Positions 1-9,286 are shown, numbered from the stretch's first letter. The stretch is 44,319 nucleotides of DNA from Actinomycetota bacterium (GCA_963169665.1 CAUJET010000087.1:1-44319), one strand, 5' to 3'. The notes: generated by a model from the letters alone, not told the origin. Numbers and translations are program-made.

Positions 1-3000
1 GACGACCGCGACCAGGTGCAGGCCGTCATCGACGCGGTCGACGAGCTGAGCCACGAGGGCGCGGGTGACGTGCTCGTGTTCCTGAGCGGCGAGCGCGAGA
101 TCCACGACACCGCCGACGCGATCCGCCGACTCGACCTCCGCAACACCGAGGTGCTGCCGCTGTACGCCCGGCTGTCGGCGGTCGAACAGCACCGCATCTT
201 CCAGCCGCACGCCGGTCGACGGGTCGTGCTCGCCACGAACGTCGCCGAGACCTCGCTCACCGTGCCGGGTGTGCGCTACGTGGTCGACGCCGGCTCGGCG
301 CGCATCTCCCGGTACAGCCACCGGCTGAAGGTGCAACGGCTGCCGATCGAGCCGGTGTCGCAGGCCTCGGCCAACCAGCGAGCGGGACGCTGCGGCCGCG
401 TCGCTGCCGGCGTGTGCATCCGGCTGTTCGGCGAGGACGACTTCCTCGGCCGACCGGAGTTCACCGAGCCCGAGATCCTGCGCACCAACCTCGCGTCGGT
501 CATCCTCCAGATGACCGCGCTCGGCCTCGGCGACGTGGCGGCGTTCCCCTTCCTCGACCCACCCGATCCTCGGGCGATCCGCGACGGGTTCGCGCTCTTG
601 GAGGAGCTCGGCGCGATCGCCGACGCCGTCGAGGGCCAGGCGGACCGTCGGCTCACCCCGCTCGGCACGCGGTTGGCGCGGCTGCCGGTCGACCCCCGCC
701 TCGGCCGCATGGTCATCGAGGCCGAACGTCACGGCTGCGTGCGCGAGGTGCTCGTGATCGCCTCGGCGCTGTCGATCCAGGACCCCCGCGAACGTCCGGC
801 CGAGCACCGCCAGGCGGCCGACGAGCTGCATCGGCGGTTCGCCGTCGACGGGTCGGACTTCCTCGCCTACGTGCGGCTGTGGGACCACCTCCGCGAACGC
901 CAGCAACAGCTCGGGTCGAGCCAGTTCCGCAAGCTCTGCAAGGCCGAGTACCTCAACTACCTGCGCGTGCGCGAGTGGCAGGACCTGTACAGCCAGCTGC
1001 GGCAGGTGGCTGGCCAGATCGGCGTGCGCCACGGCAACGAGGCCGGTCACCCCGACCGGGTGCACCAGGCGCTGCTGTCGGGTCTGCTGTCGCAGATCGG
1101 CATGCGCGACACCACCGGTCGCGAGGGCCGCGGCCCGAGCAGCGAACCGGTGCCCGGCAGCCGCCAGGACCGCCGCGACGCCCGCGAGTACCGCGGTGCC
1201 CGCGGGTCGAAGTTCGCGATCACCGGCCAGTCGTCGGTCTCCAAGCAACTGCCGCGCTGGGTGATGGCCGCCGAGCTGGTGGAGACGAATCGCCTGTGGG
1301 CGCGCACGGTCGCCCCGATCCAGCCCGAGTGGGCCGAGCGGCTCGGCGGTCACCTCGTGAAGCGGTCGTACGACGACCCGCGCTGGGAGGCCCGACGCGG
1401 GTCGGCCGTCATCACCGAGCGCGCCACGTTGTTCGGCCTCCCGGTCGTGAGCGGTCGGGCGATCGGCCTCGACCGGCTCGACCCGGCGATGGCCCGCGAG
1501 CTGTTCGTGCGCCACGCGCTGGTCGAGGGCGACTGGCAGGCACCGCACGCGTTCCTCGCCGCGAACCGTGCCTTCGTCGACGGCCTCCGAGATCTCGGTG
1601 AGCGGGTCCGCCGGGTCGACCTGGCCGACGACGCGGTCGTCTTCGCGTTCTACGACCGGCTGCTGCCGGCCTCGGTCACGTCGGGTCGGGAGTTCGACAA
1701 GTGGTGGAAGAACGCCCGACGCGCCGACCCCGAGCTGCTCACCCTCTCGGTCGAGAAGCTGTCGTCCCTGCGGGGCGCGTCCGAGACGGTGCTCGATCCG
1801 CGCGACTTCCCCGGCACGTGGACCCAGGACGATCTCACGCTCGACGTCACCTACCGCTTCGACCCGGGCGCCGTCGACGACGGCGTGCTGGTGCACGTGC
1901 CGCTCGCCGTGCTCAACCGCGTGCGCATGGACGGCTTCGACTGGCAGGTGCCGGGCATGCGCGAGGAGCTCGTCGCTGCGCTCGTGAAGTCGCTGCCGAA
2001 GATCTACCGCAAGGAGCTGCACCCGATCGGCGAGACGACGGCCGAGGCGTGGCGACGGCTCCCGCTCTCCCCGACCGCCGAGTCGTTCCTCGCCGTCCTC
2101 GGTCGCGCCCTCACCGACGCGTCGGGCGTGATCGTGCCACCGGAGATCTTCGAGCTCGACAAGGTGCCGGTGCACCTGCGCGTGTCGTTCTCGGTGGAGG
2201 ACGAGCGCGGCTCACGGCTCGCCGTCGGCAAGGACCTCGCCGAGCTGCGCACGAAGCTGAACCCCCGCATCCGGTCTGCCGTCGCAAGGGTGATGCCGAT
2301 CGAGGAACGCGCCGGCATCACCCACTGGGACGTCGAGGACCTCCCCCGTGAGATCGAGGGCAGCGCAGACGGTCGCGTGGTGCGGGGCTATCCGGCACTG
2401 GTCGACGACGGCGACTCGGTGTCGCTACGCGTGCTCACCAACCCCGACCTGCAGCAGCGCGTGATGCGCCTCGGCGTGCGCCGATTGCTGTTGCTGACGG
2501 TGCCCGTGTCGAGGCGAGCGGCGGAGGCGAAGCTCACCAACGCGACCCGGCTCACGATCGCCCGCTCACCGTTCGGGCTCGACGACCTCGTTCGCGACTG
2601 CACGGTGGCTGCCACCGATCGGCTGCTCACCGAGGCGGGTGGGCCGGTGTGGACCGAGGCCGAGTTCATCGCGCTGCGCCGACGCGCCGCCGACGAGGTA
2701 CCGACCCGTACCGCGACCGCGCTGGCGACCGTCGCCGAGATCCTCGGCGCCGCGCACGAGGTGGAGCAGCGGCTCGCACGGCTCAAGGCTGATCCGGTGC
2801 GACCCTCGGCCGAGGACGCGCTCGCCCAGCTCGACCGGCTGGTGCGCCCCGGCTTCGTCGTGGCCACCGGCGCCCACCGCCTCCCCGACGTGCTGCGCTA
2901 CGTGCGCGGCATCGCCCGTCGTCTGGAGAAGCTGCCCGACGACCCGGCGAAGGATCGCCGCAACCTGTACGAGATCCACGCGCTCGAGCAGCGATACGGG

Positions 3001-3165
3001 AAGCTGCTGCGTCGCCTCGACCGTGCCGAGATCACCGCCGAGGTGATCGACCTCGGCTGGCAGCTCGAGGAGCTGCGCGTGGCCGTGTTCGCCCAGGTGC
3101 TCGGCACCCCGAAGCCGGTGAGTCCCCAACGCATCCTGAAGGAACTGCAACGCCTCGGCGGTTGA
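1..3165 (+). CDS. hrpA: ATP-dependent RNA helicase HrpA (DEAH box), 5' end outside window
   Basis: The open frame runs in from base 1 and codes for about 1054 visible residues. HrpA proteins are about 1300 residues, so roughly 250 N-terminal residues with the Walker A and DEAH motifs lie upstream. Seen here: the start of the second RecA-like domain (VLVFLSGEREI), motif V (TNVAETSLTVPG, near nt 237-272), motif VI (QRAGRCGRV, near nt 376-402), the helicase-associated region, and the long C-terminal DUF3418-type region that marks bacterial HrpA. The family are 3'-5' ATP-dependent RNA helicases that act on mRNA and stalled ribosomes. The gene converges on the minus-strand gene at 3194. Confidence is high for family, and no frameshift is visible. 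Confidence 0.93.
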   Translation, partial: DDRDQVQAVIDAVDELSHEGAGDVLVFLSGEREIHDTADAIRRLDLRNTEVLPLYARLSAVEQHRIFQPHAGRRVVLATNVAETSLTVPGVRYVVDAGSARISRYSHRLKVQRLPIEPVSQASANQRAGRCGRVAAGVCIRLFGEDDFLGRPEFTEPEILRTNLASVILQMTALGLGDVAAFPFLDPPDPRAIRDGFALLEELGAIADAVEGQADRRLTPLGTRLARLPVDPRLGRMVIEAERHGCVREVLVIASALSIQDPRERPAEHRQAADELHRRFAVDGSDFLAYVRLWDHLRERQQQLGSSQFRKLCKAEYLNYLRVREWQDLYSQLRQVAGQIGVRHGNEAGHPDRVHQALLSGLLSQIGMRDTTGREGRGPSSEPVPGSRQDRRDAREYRGARGSKFAITGQSSVSKQLPRWVMAAELVETNRLWARTVAPIQPEWAERLGGHLVKRSYDDPRWEARRGSAVITERATLFGLPVVSGRAIGLDRLDPAMARELFVRHALVEGDWQAPHAFLAANRAFVDGLRDLGERVRRVDLADDAVVFAFYDRLLPASVTSGREFDKWWKNARRADPELLTLSVEKLSSLRGASETVLDPRDFPGTWTQDDLTLDVTYRFDPGAVDDGVLVHVPLAVLNRVRMDGFDWQVPGMREELVAALVKSLPKIYRKELHPIGETTAEAWRRLPLSPTAESFLAVLGRALTDASGVIVPPEIFELDKVPVHLRVSFSVEDERGSRLAVGKDLAELRTKLNPRIRSAVARVMPIEERAGITHWDVEDLPREIEGSADGRVVRGYPALVDDGDSVSLRVLTNPDLQQRVMRLGVRRLLLLTVPVSRRAAEAKLTNATRLTIARSPFGLDDLVRDCTVAATDRLLTEAGGPVWTEAEFIALRRRAADEVPTRTATALATVAEILGAAHEVEQRLARLKADPVRPSAEDALAQLDRLVRPGFVVATGAHRLPDVLRYVRGIARRLEKLPDDPAKDRRNLYEIHALEQRYGKLLRRLDRAEITAEVIDLGWQLEELRVAVFAQVLGTPKPVSPQRILKELQRLGG

Positions 3166-3174
3166 GGTGCCGAG

Positions 3175-3192
3175 CGGCCGGGCGCCCGGCCG
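3175..3192. terminator. perfect GC palindrome between convergent genes
   Basis: An 18-nt perfect palindrome (CGGCCGGGC/GCCCGGCCG) fills the 28-nt gap between the stop codons of hrpA and the convergent gene. It could fold on either strand as a 7-bp stem with a GCGC loop. No T-run follows, so a bidirectional terminator role is inferred from position only. Confidence 0.4.
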
Positions 3193-3193
3193 G

Positions 3194-4237
3194 TCAGCGC
3201 GGGACGGCGTGCCAGTGCTCGGCGATGCCGAAGCCCGTGAGGGGCGTGCCGTCGGCCCCGTCGGTCTCGAACCGGGCGAGCCCTTCGTTCACGAAGGTCA
3301 CGCCGTCGCGTCGGGGGATCTTGGTCGGGCAGATCGTCATCACGGTGCCGTCGACGACGATCGCCTTGCCGGCGCTGTCGGTGCCGCGCAGCTGCACCGT
3401 CTCGTGCAGGAGCGGGTTCGTCGGGTCGTACACCGTCGTCATCGTGACGTCGTTCAGATCGAGGGTCTCGCCGGCGCGCTGGATCCAGCCCTTGCCGCGG
3501 AACGTCCCGTCGCCCGTGCGCCCCACGGCCCCGCCGAGCGCGAGGTCGGCGCCGAAGTTCATCGAGAACCAGTTGAGGAAGCATCCGGTCTCCACCGCCG
3601 CCGGCCCGGACTCCTTGGCGGCGCTGCCGCTCGGTCCCTGCCAGGTGCGCGGGCCCCACGACTTGTCGCGCACCCCGTATGCGTCGACGTCCCACTGCTC
3701 GTCGCCGAGCCGGATGGTGCCGCGGGCGCGGCCAGTCTGCTCGAAGTGACCCTGCACGCCACCGACCGCGTAGTGGGGCTCGCTGAGCGTCTCGAACGAC
3801 ACCTCCATCTCGAGGTGCGCCGGCCGGTGCCAGCCCTCGGGGCGGTCCTTCGTGGCGGCGAGCATCACCGTCGGGTCGTCCATGTCCTGCGCCTCGCCCG
3901 AGTACACGATGTCCCAGCGCTTGAACGACTCACCGCGCCGGAGGGTGAGGTTGCCCACGGCCGGGTCGACCGGGCCAAGGCCGGCGACGACCTCCGGTGT
4001 CAGGTCGGTGCGACGCCCGTAGGTGAACGCCACGCGACCGCCGGGCAGGTACACCGCGTGCAGCGCGTCTGCCCATCCGTCGTTCGGACGGAACCCCATT
4101 CGCGTGAACGCGCCGACCCCGGTGGTGGGATCGACGAAGTTGAAGTAGTAGCTCTCGCTCCACGACTGATGGTCGCCGACCGGATGGAACAGCTCGTCGT
4201 CGACGGTGTCGGGCGTGGCGGGGGTGCTGGAGCTCAT
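3194..4237 (-). CDS. DUF7065/CrtC-like (lipocalin-type beta-barrel) protein
   Basis: Codes for 347 residues from ATG 4237. An in-frame GTG at 4258 would add 7. No signal peptide or membrane segment is seen. The sequence resembles proteins annotated as DUF7064/DUF7065 or hydroxyneurosporene-synthase-like: an N-terminal HPVGDHQSWSESYYFNF block, a central DKSWGPRTW block (residues ~190-200) followed by FLNWFSMNFG, and a C-terminal barrel half ending GIAEHWHAVPR. DKSWG/RDHSWG-type motifs are common in this double-barrel fold. Substrate is unknown; members often sit beside fatty-acid, steroid or terpenoid genes, but no such neighbour fixes its job here. The function is not assigned. Confidence 0.7.
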   Translation of the reverse strand: MSSSTPATPDTVDDELFHPVGDHQSWSESYYFNFVDPTTGVGAFTRMGFRPNDGWADALHAVYLPGGRVAFTYGRRTDLTPEVVAGLGPVDPAVGNLTLRRGESFKRWDIVYSGEAQDMDDPTVMLAATKDRPEGWHRPAHLEMEVSFETLSEPHYAVGGVQGHFEQTGRARGTIRLGDEQWDVDAYGVRDKSWGPRTWQGPSGSAAKESGPAAVETGCFLNWFSMNFGADLALGGAVGRTGDGTFRGKGWIQRAGETLDLNDVTMTTVYDPTNPLLHETVQLRGTDSAGKAIVVDGTVMTICPTKIPRRDGVTFVNEGLARFETDGADGTPLTGFGIAEHWHAVPR

Positions 4238-4290
4238 GCCGTCAGGTGTACTCGCCACCGGCTGCGGTCAGCGAGCCGCACCGCCGGTGC

Positions 4291-4325
4291 GACCCTGCAT
4301 CGATCGGTTCGATCGGTGCAGGGTC
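4291..4325 (-). terminator. 16-bp stem-loop downstream of the DUF4394 gene
   Basis: GACCCTGCATCGATCG (4291-4306) is repeated inverted at 4310-4325 with one T:G mismatch (wobble in one RNA strand) and a 3-nt loop. It lies 72-106 nt after the stop of the secreted protein gene and before the next minus-strand gene. There is no U-tract, so it would be a U-less terminator or an mRNA-stabilising hairpin. A 13-nt palindrome (GCACCGCCGGTGC, 4278-4290) directly abuts it. Confidence 0.5.
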
Positions 4326-4396
4326 ACCCGTCCGGGGAGACGAGAGGGGCGGGCTGCCGGCAGATGGTTCGACCTGCGGGCGACCGGCCCGTAGGG

Positions 4397-7162
4397 TCAG
4401 GCGGTGAACCACCCGGCGACGTCCATCAGCAGATGACCGCCCGCATGGCTGTGGACGTTCACGCGTCCGCCGGTGCCGAGCGTCGCTGCCGCGAGGTTCG
4501 GCACGGTCTGGCCGACGATGTCGACGTTCACGGTGGACGTCTCCGTCGCCGCGGACGCCGGGCGTCCGGTCGGGTACACCGTCACGAAGCCGTCCCGGCG
4601 TGCCTCCACGGCGGTGACGTTGACGACCACCGACGAGGCGCCGAACGCCGGCACGCCGCCGACGCCCGCCAATGTCACCTCGAGGTCTCCGCTGATCTCC
4701 AGAGCACCCGCCGGTGCGCCGAGGCCCGAGCGGGTGTCGACCACGCGGGTCGGGGCGACGGGCACGAACAGGCCAGCCCCGCCGCCTCTGGCAGTCGCGT
4801 CGCCGTAGTAGCCGGCGATGTCGACCACCACATGGGCGCCACGTTGGCTGAACACCGAGATCGAGCCGTCGGCGCCGACCGGCACCACGGCCAGGTTGCT
4901 GGCCGTCCCACCGCGCCGTTCGACGTTGAGGTTCGACGTCGGCGGGCGGGTCGTGCCCGAGGCGTGAGCGGTGAGGAAGCCGGCTCCGTCGGCGTCGGTG
5001 GCCGTCAGGTTGACCAGCACCGACGACACCCCGGTCGCCGGGACACCTGCCCGACCGAGCACGGGCACGATGGCGGTGCCTTGCGGCGCCACCTTCGTGG
5101 TCAGTCGGGTGTCCAGCAGCCGCGACGGCGTCAGCGCCGTGAACCGCCCGGCGGTCCCGGTGGGTGCTGCGTAGTAGCCGACGACGTCGACCACGAGGTG
5201 TGTGCCGCTCTGGGTGAAGACCGACACCTTCCCGCCGGCACCGACCGCAACGGTCACGAGGTTGGCCCGCGTCTGGCCGGCGACGAGGTTGTGGTTCGAC
5301 ACCTCGGGTCTGGTGGCGCCCGCCGGGAACACGGTGACGAACCCTGCTGCGGTGGCCTCGGTGCCGGTCATGTTCAACATCACCGCCGTCGCATCGGCGG
5401 GGATGCCGGCCGAGCCGGAGATCTGCAGGTCGAGGGTCGTGCCGGCGCCCGGCTTGTTGCCGGTGCGGGTGTCGAGCAATCGCGTCGCGGCAACCGGCGT
5501 GAACTGAGCCCCACCCGGTGCAAAGCGTGCAACGACGGCGATGTCGAGGACGTCGAGCGTCCCGTCACCGATCGGGCCGAGTAGCTCGGCGCGACCCGAC
5601 GCCAGGTTCACGGTGTACAGCCCCGTCGAACCGCCGACGTCGAGCGCTGCGAGGCCCTCGCCGATCGGCGAGATGTCGAAGCCGACCAACCCGGTGTCGG
5701 TGGCGACGCCGAGCGGACCGCGTACGGTCGTGGCACCCGTGTTCGGCGACGGAACACCGTCCGGCCCGCCGATCGTGACCAGGGTGTCGGCGACGTCGTC
5801 GATGGCGTACAGCGTGGTCGCTGTCGTGGTCGCCACCGACCGGTCGTATGCGACCGCCGACGGCGTGGCCGGCGCGATGTCGGTGTCGGTCGCAGCGAGC
5901 ACTCCGTTGAGCGGGTTGACCCGATAGCTGTCGCCGGCAGCGTTGGTGAAGCGGATCCGGTCCACCGTCGGATTGAAGTCGACCGACCACGTCGTGGCAG
6001 CGGTGGCGGCGACCACGAACGGCGTCGTGCCCAACTGCGTGGCCACTGCGGTAGCGGGATCGATGCGATAGACCCGGCCCGAGGTGCCGGTCAAGCCGAT
6101 GCCGATCACCTCACCGGTCGCCGGCCGCACGTCGATGCCGACGATCGTCTCGCCGGGCTGCAGCCCCGTGATCGGTCGGGGGGTGACCGTTCCGGGCGTC
6201 GCCGCGTCGAACCCGAGGAGCACGTTGCCGGCGGCCAGGCCGACGAGCGCTCCCCTGGGCGGCCTGGGCAGGGCCAGGTCGACGACGTCGAGGTTGCCGC
6301 CGCCGATGGGGCCGACGAGCGTCGCCGCACCGGTCGTCAGGTCGATCGTGTAGAGGCCGGTCGACCCGCCGACCGACAGCGTGGCGAGCGCGTCGCCCTG
6401 GGCCGCGATGTCGAACCCCACGTTGCCCGTTGCCGGGTCGACGCCGAGCGGGCCGATCACCGAGGTCGCACCGCCGTTGGGTGACGGCGAGCCGTCGACC
6501 CCACCGATCCGGTGGAGGGTGTTGGCGACGTCGTCGATCGCGAACAGTGTCGTCGCTGCGGGCGTCGGGGAGACCGAGCGGTCGTACGAGACGGCGGACG
6601 GCTTCGCCGGTGCCACCGCCGTGTCGGTGGCGGCGAGCGTGCCGTTGAGCGGGTTCAGGCGCAGGCTCGTGCCGCCGGAGTGCACCAAGCGGATCCGGTC
6701 GACGGTCGGGTTGAAGTCGACGGCCCAGGTGCCGCCCGCCGGCAGCGTCGTGCTGAAGGAGGAGGCGCCCCGTTGGGTGGCGGCACCGGTCGACGGATCG
6801 ATGACGTACATCCGGCCCGTCGTGGCGGCCACGCCGACCGCGAACAGTTCGCCCGTCGCCGGACGGATGTCGAAGCCGACGACGATCTCGCCTGGCTGCA
6901 ACCCGGTGATCGCCGTCGTCTGGGTCAGCGTGCCCGGGGCGGCGTCGTCGAAGCCGATGATGGTGTTCCCGTTCGTCAGCGCGAGCACGGGCCCGCCGGC
7001 GACTGCCGCTGCGACGGGGCCGATGCCGACGGGAGCCGCGATGCCGACCGAGACGCCGACGGTGGCGGCCGCCAGCGCCGAGGCCACGAGGCGAGCGCTG
7101 CGGTTCCTCCCGATCGCATACGTGCGGCCGACGGGGGGACGTTCGTTCCTGGGGTCGTACAT
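4397..7162 (-). CDS. secreted tandem DUF4394 protein with three cell-surface-type repeats
   Basis: Codes for 921 residues from ATG 7162, chosen because GGAG sits 5 nt upstream; an ATG nine codons further upstream lacks this. Residues ~1-55 form a long signal peptide with an Arg-rich n-region and an Ala/Val-rich core. Two DUF4394 domains follow in tandem (~55-290 and ~290-535). Each begins LALTNGNTIIGFD-like, carries ITGLQPGE and WAVDFNPTVDRIR, and ends GPIGGGNLDVVDLA-like. Three ~120-residue repeats then run to the end, each opening with a PVAATRLLDTRTG-type motif and closing with VVDVVGYY or MDVAGWF. These repeats are common in secreted actinobacterial proteins. DUF4394 predicts a beta-propeller-like fold. 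Role and ligand are unknown; export is well supported. Confidence 0.85.
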   Translation of the reverse strand: MYDPRNERPPVGRTYAIGRNRSARLVASALAAATVGVSVGIAAPVGIGPVAAAVAGGPVLALTNGNTIIGFDDAAPGTLTQTTAITGLQPGEIVVGFDIRPATGELFAVGVAATTGRMYVIDPSTGAATQRGASSFSTTLPAGGTWAVDFNPTVDRIRLVHSGGTSLRLNPLNGTLAATDTAVAPAKPSAVSYDRSVSPTPAATTLFAIDDVANTLHRIGGVDGSPSPNGGATSVIGPLGVDPATGNVGFDIAAQGDALATLSVGGSTGLYTIDLTTGAATLVGPIGGGNLDVVDLALPRPPRGALVGLAAGNVLLGFDAATPGTVTPRPITGLQPGETIVGIDVRPATGEVIGIGLTGTSGRVYRIDPATAVATQLGTTPFVVAATAATTWSVDFNPTVDRIRFTNAAGDSYRVNPLNGVLAATDTDIAPATPSAVAYDRSVATTTATTLYAIDDVADTLVTIGGPDGVPSPNTGATTVRGPLGVATDTGLVGFDISPIGEGLAALDVGGSTGLYTVNLASGRAELLGPIGDGTLDVLDIAVVARFAPGGAQFTPVAATRLLDTRTGNKPGAGTTLDLQISGSAGIPADATAVMLNMTGTEATAAGFVTVFPAGATRPEVSNHNLVAGQTRANLVTVAVGAGGKVSVFTQSGTHLVVDVVGYYAAPTGTAGRFTALTPSRLLDTRLTTKVAPQGTAIVPVLGRAGVPATGVSSVLVNLTATDADGAGFLTAHASGTTRPPTSNLNVERRGGTASNLAVVPVGADGSISVFSQRGAHVVVDIAGYYGDATARGGGAGLFVPVAPTRVVDTRSGLGAPAGALEISGDLEVTLAGVGGVPAFGASSVVVNVTAVEARRDGFVTVYPTGRPASAATETSTVNVDIVGQTVPNLAAATLGTGGRVNVHSHAGGHLLMDVAGWFTA

Positions 7163-7176
7163 GTGGACTCCGATCC

Positions 7177-7191
7177 GGGTGCTGAGCACCC
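7177..7191. promoter_or_regulatory. palindrome GGGTGCTGAGCACCC in the DUF4394 gene leader
   Basis: A perfect 7+1+7 palindrome sits 15-29 nt upstream of ATG 7162, just before the Shine-Dalgarno sequence. It could be an operator half-site pair or a small leader hairpin that affects ribosome access. Function is inferred from position only. Confidence 0.3.
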
Positions 7192-7285
7192 TCCGTGGAC
7201 GGCCGACCGGACGGTGTCGACCGCGCGAGGTTCGGAGCGCATGGGAGCGCGGATGGGTCGGATCGACGCTGCCGCGCTCGGCGTG

Positions 7286-7939
7286 TCAGTGGGCAGGTGC
7301 GGCGCGGGCCGACAGCAGCGCCGCGGTCTCGGGTGACACGGGCGTGGCGAGCAGCGACGCGACGAGGTCGGTGAGGTGGCTCACGAACAGCTGGTCGTCG
7401 CGGCGGGGCGACGCGGCGGCGCGTCGGGCCAACTCGGTGGCGCTCACGCGCATCGCGGTGAATCGGTGGTGGAGGCGACGCACGGCGACATCGGGCAGCA
7501 GGGGCCCCACCGCCGAGCGCCACCGCTGGATGGAGTCGCGCGGCGGCGCCTTCGACTCGTCGAACACGGGCATCTCCGGCCGGTTCAGCACCTGCGCGTG
7601 GATGCGGAGGTAGGCCCGCCCGCCGTCGGCGTCGCCGAGCTTCGCCGCCGACGGACGCACGAGCGCGGCGGCGAGCGCACGCAGGTCGTCGATGCCCGCG
7701 CTCGAGTACTCGTCGAGCAGCGCGTGCCGAGCGGCATCGACGGCCGGCGTGTGCTTCGCGAGGATCGCCTTCACGAGGCCGTAGCGGTCGTGGAAGTGGT
7801 ACTGCAGGGCGGTCGCGTTGCGCATGCCGGCGACCGCGTTGATCTCCCGGAGCGAGACCCCCTCGACCCCGCGCTCCGCGAACAGCGTCTCGGCGGCGGC
7901 GATCAACCGCTGCCGTGTCACCTCCGGGTTCGGGGCCAT
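7286..7939 (-). CDS. TetR-family transcriptional regulator
   Basis: Codes for 217 residues from ATG 7939. The N-terminal helix-turn-helix is clear: TRQRLIAAAETLFAERGVEG, then INAVAGMRNATALQYHFHDR (residues ~28-48), the TetR recognition-helix signature. The C-terminal ligand-binding region is of the kind seen in regulators of lipid or CoA metabolism. It is divergent from the acyl-CoA dehydrogenase at 8045 with 105 bp between starts, so the dehydrogenase is its likely target. The box TAGCAT lies 8 nt before the ATG, so the transcript may be leaderless. The ligand is unknown; an acyl-CoA is plausible. Confidence 0.88.
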   Translation of the reverse strand: MAPNPEVTRQRLIAAAETLFAERGVEGVSLREINAVAGMRNATALQYHFHDRYGLVKAILAKHTPAVDAARHALLDEYSSAGIDDLRALAAALVRPSAAKLGDADGGRAYLRIHAQVLNRPEMPVFDESKAPPRDSIQRWRSAVGPLLPDVAVRRLHHRFTAMRVSATELARRAAASPRRDDQLFVSHLTDLVASLLATPVSPETAALLSARAAPAH

Positions 7940-7947
7940 CGACCGTG

Positions 7948-7953
7948 ATGCTA
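7948..7953 (-). promoter_or_regulatory. -10 box TAGCAT for the TetR gene
   Basis: On the minus strand TAGCAT ends 8 nt before ATG 7939, the spacing of a leaderless promoter. It lies in a locally AT-rich patch (7948-7966) that stands out in this GC-rich intergenic region and could also serve the divergent gene (TATATT, 7952-7957). Confidence 0.4.
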
Positions 7954-7980
7954 TATTGATTTCATGCGTTCGCTCGATAT

Positions 7981-7996
7981 CCGTGCTCTCGCACGG
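7981..7996. promoter_or_regulatory. inverted repeat CCGTGC-TCTC-GCACGG upstream of acyl-CoA dehydrogenase
   Basis: A perfect 6-bp inverted repeat with a 4-nt spacer lies 49-64 nt before ATG 8045, between divergent tetR and acyl-CoA dehydrogenase genes. Position makes it a candidate TetR operator or a leader hairpin. No second copy is visible nearby. Confidence 0.3.
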
Positions 7997-8044
7997 AGAT
8001 CGCGCAGGCGCGCACACATCTGACGTTGCTCTGGGGGAACACAC

Positions 8045-9286
8045 ATGGCCATCGACTTCACGCTCGCGCCCGAACACCAGGAGATCCGCGACCGGGTCCG
8101 CGATTTCGTGGACGGCACGATCAAGCCCGCGGTCGAACCGTTCGGGCACCGCGAGGAGATGGACGAGAGCCATCGGCGCGACTACATCACGACGCTGATC
8201 GGGCTGCGCAAGCAGGCCGTGAAGGCCGGGCTCTGGCTGCCCCACATGCCGAAGGACTGGGGCGGCATGGGCCTCGGACACGTGGCGCTCGCGATGGTGC
8301 AGGCCGAGGCCGCGAAGACCCGCGTGGGACCCTGGGTGCTGAACTGCCAGGCCCCCGACGAGGGCAACATGCACACCCTGCTGCACTGGGCCACCGACGA
8401 GCAGAAGCAGCAGTACCTGAAGCCGCTCTGCGACGGCGTCACCTCGTCGTGTTTCGCCATGACCGAGCCCGAGGTGGCCGGCTCGGACCCGACCCTGATC
8501 AAGACGCACGCGATCAAGGACGGCGACGAGTGGGTGATCAACGGCCACAAGTGGTTCATCTCGGGCGCCAACCGCGCCAAGTTCGCGATCCTGATCGCGA
8601 AGACCGAACTCGACGTGCCCGAGGGCTCGCGCGGCGGCAACACCGCGTTCATCATCGATCTCCCCACCGAGGGCTGGAACAACGTGCGTGAGGTGGAGAC
8701 GATGCACGGCCCCGGCGGCCACAGCGAGATCGTCATCACCGACCTGCGCGTCCACGACTCGCAGATCCTCGGTGGTCGCGGCAACGGCCACCGGCTCGGC
8801 CAGTACCGACTCGGCCCCGCCCGGCTCGCACACTGCATGCGCTGGATCGCCCAGGCGGAGACGGCGCTCGATCTGATGGTCGGCCGCTCGCTCGAGCGCT
8901 ACAGCCACGGCAGCATCCTCGCGGAGAAGCAGGGCGTGCAGTGGCTGATCGCCGACTCCGCGATGGAGCTCTACCAGTGCAAGCTCATGGTGCTGCACGC
9001 CGCCTACAAGATCGACCGGGGCGAGGACTTCCGCACCGAGGTGAGCATGGCCAAGCATTTCGTGGCCAACAGCCTCAACCGGATCATCGATCGCGCGATC
9101 CAGGTGCACGGCGCGCTCGGCTACTCCACGGACACCCCGCTCGCGAACATGTTCCAGCACGCCCGCTGGGCCCGCTTCGCCGACGGCGCCGACGAGATCC
9201 ACCAGATGCGCATCGCCGAGAACACGATCAAGGCGTTCACCGATCACGGCACGACCCGCACCGCCACCGGCGATCTGCCCGTCTGA
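8045..9286 (+). CDS. acyl-CoA dehydrogenase
   Basis: Codes for 413 residues from ATG 8045, with GGGGGAA as ribosome site. It is an FAD-dependent acyl-CoA dehydrogenase: the N-terminal helical domain starts FTLAPEHQEIRDRVRDFVD, the FAD/substrate signature CFAMTEPEVAGSDPT lies near residues 137-151, followed by the middle beta domain (WVINGHKWFISGA). The C-terminal helical domain carries the VHGALGYSTDTPLANMF motif and the family's closing R...DGADEIHQMRIAENTIK block. It would catalyse alpha,beta-dehydrogenation of an acyl-CoA in the cytoplasm, passing electrons to ETF. Chain specificity cannot be read from sequence. It is divergent from and probably repressed by the adjacent TetR protein. Confidence 0.92.
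   Translation: MAIDFTLAPEHQEIRDRVRDFVDGTIKPAVEPFGHREEMDESHRRDYITTLIGLRKQAVKAGLWLPHMPKDWGGMGLGHVALAMVQAEAAKTRVGPWVLNCQAPDEGNMHTLLHWATDEQKQQYLKPLCDGVTSSCFAMTEPEVAGSDPTLIKTHAIKDGDEWVINGHKWFISGANRAKFAILIAKTELDVPEGSRGGNTAFIIDLPTEGWNNVREVETMHGPGGHSEIVITDLRVHDSQILGGRGNGHRLGQYRLGPARLAHCMRWIAQAETALDLMVGRSLERYSHGSILAEKQGVQWLIADSAMELYQCKLMVLHAAYKIDRGEDFRTEVSMAKHFVANSLNRIIDRAIQVHGALGYSTDTPLANMFQHARWARFADGADEIHQMRIAENTIKAFTDHGTTRTATGDLPV

Noticed and set aside
3167..5584. Very long plus-strand open frame (about 800 codons) opposite the CrtC-like and DUF4394 genes
   Set aside because: Arg/His/Gly/Val-rich with no domain, antisense to two well-supported genes; a typical high-GC shadow frame.
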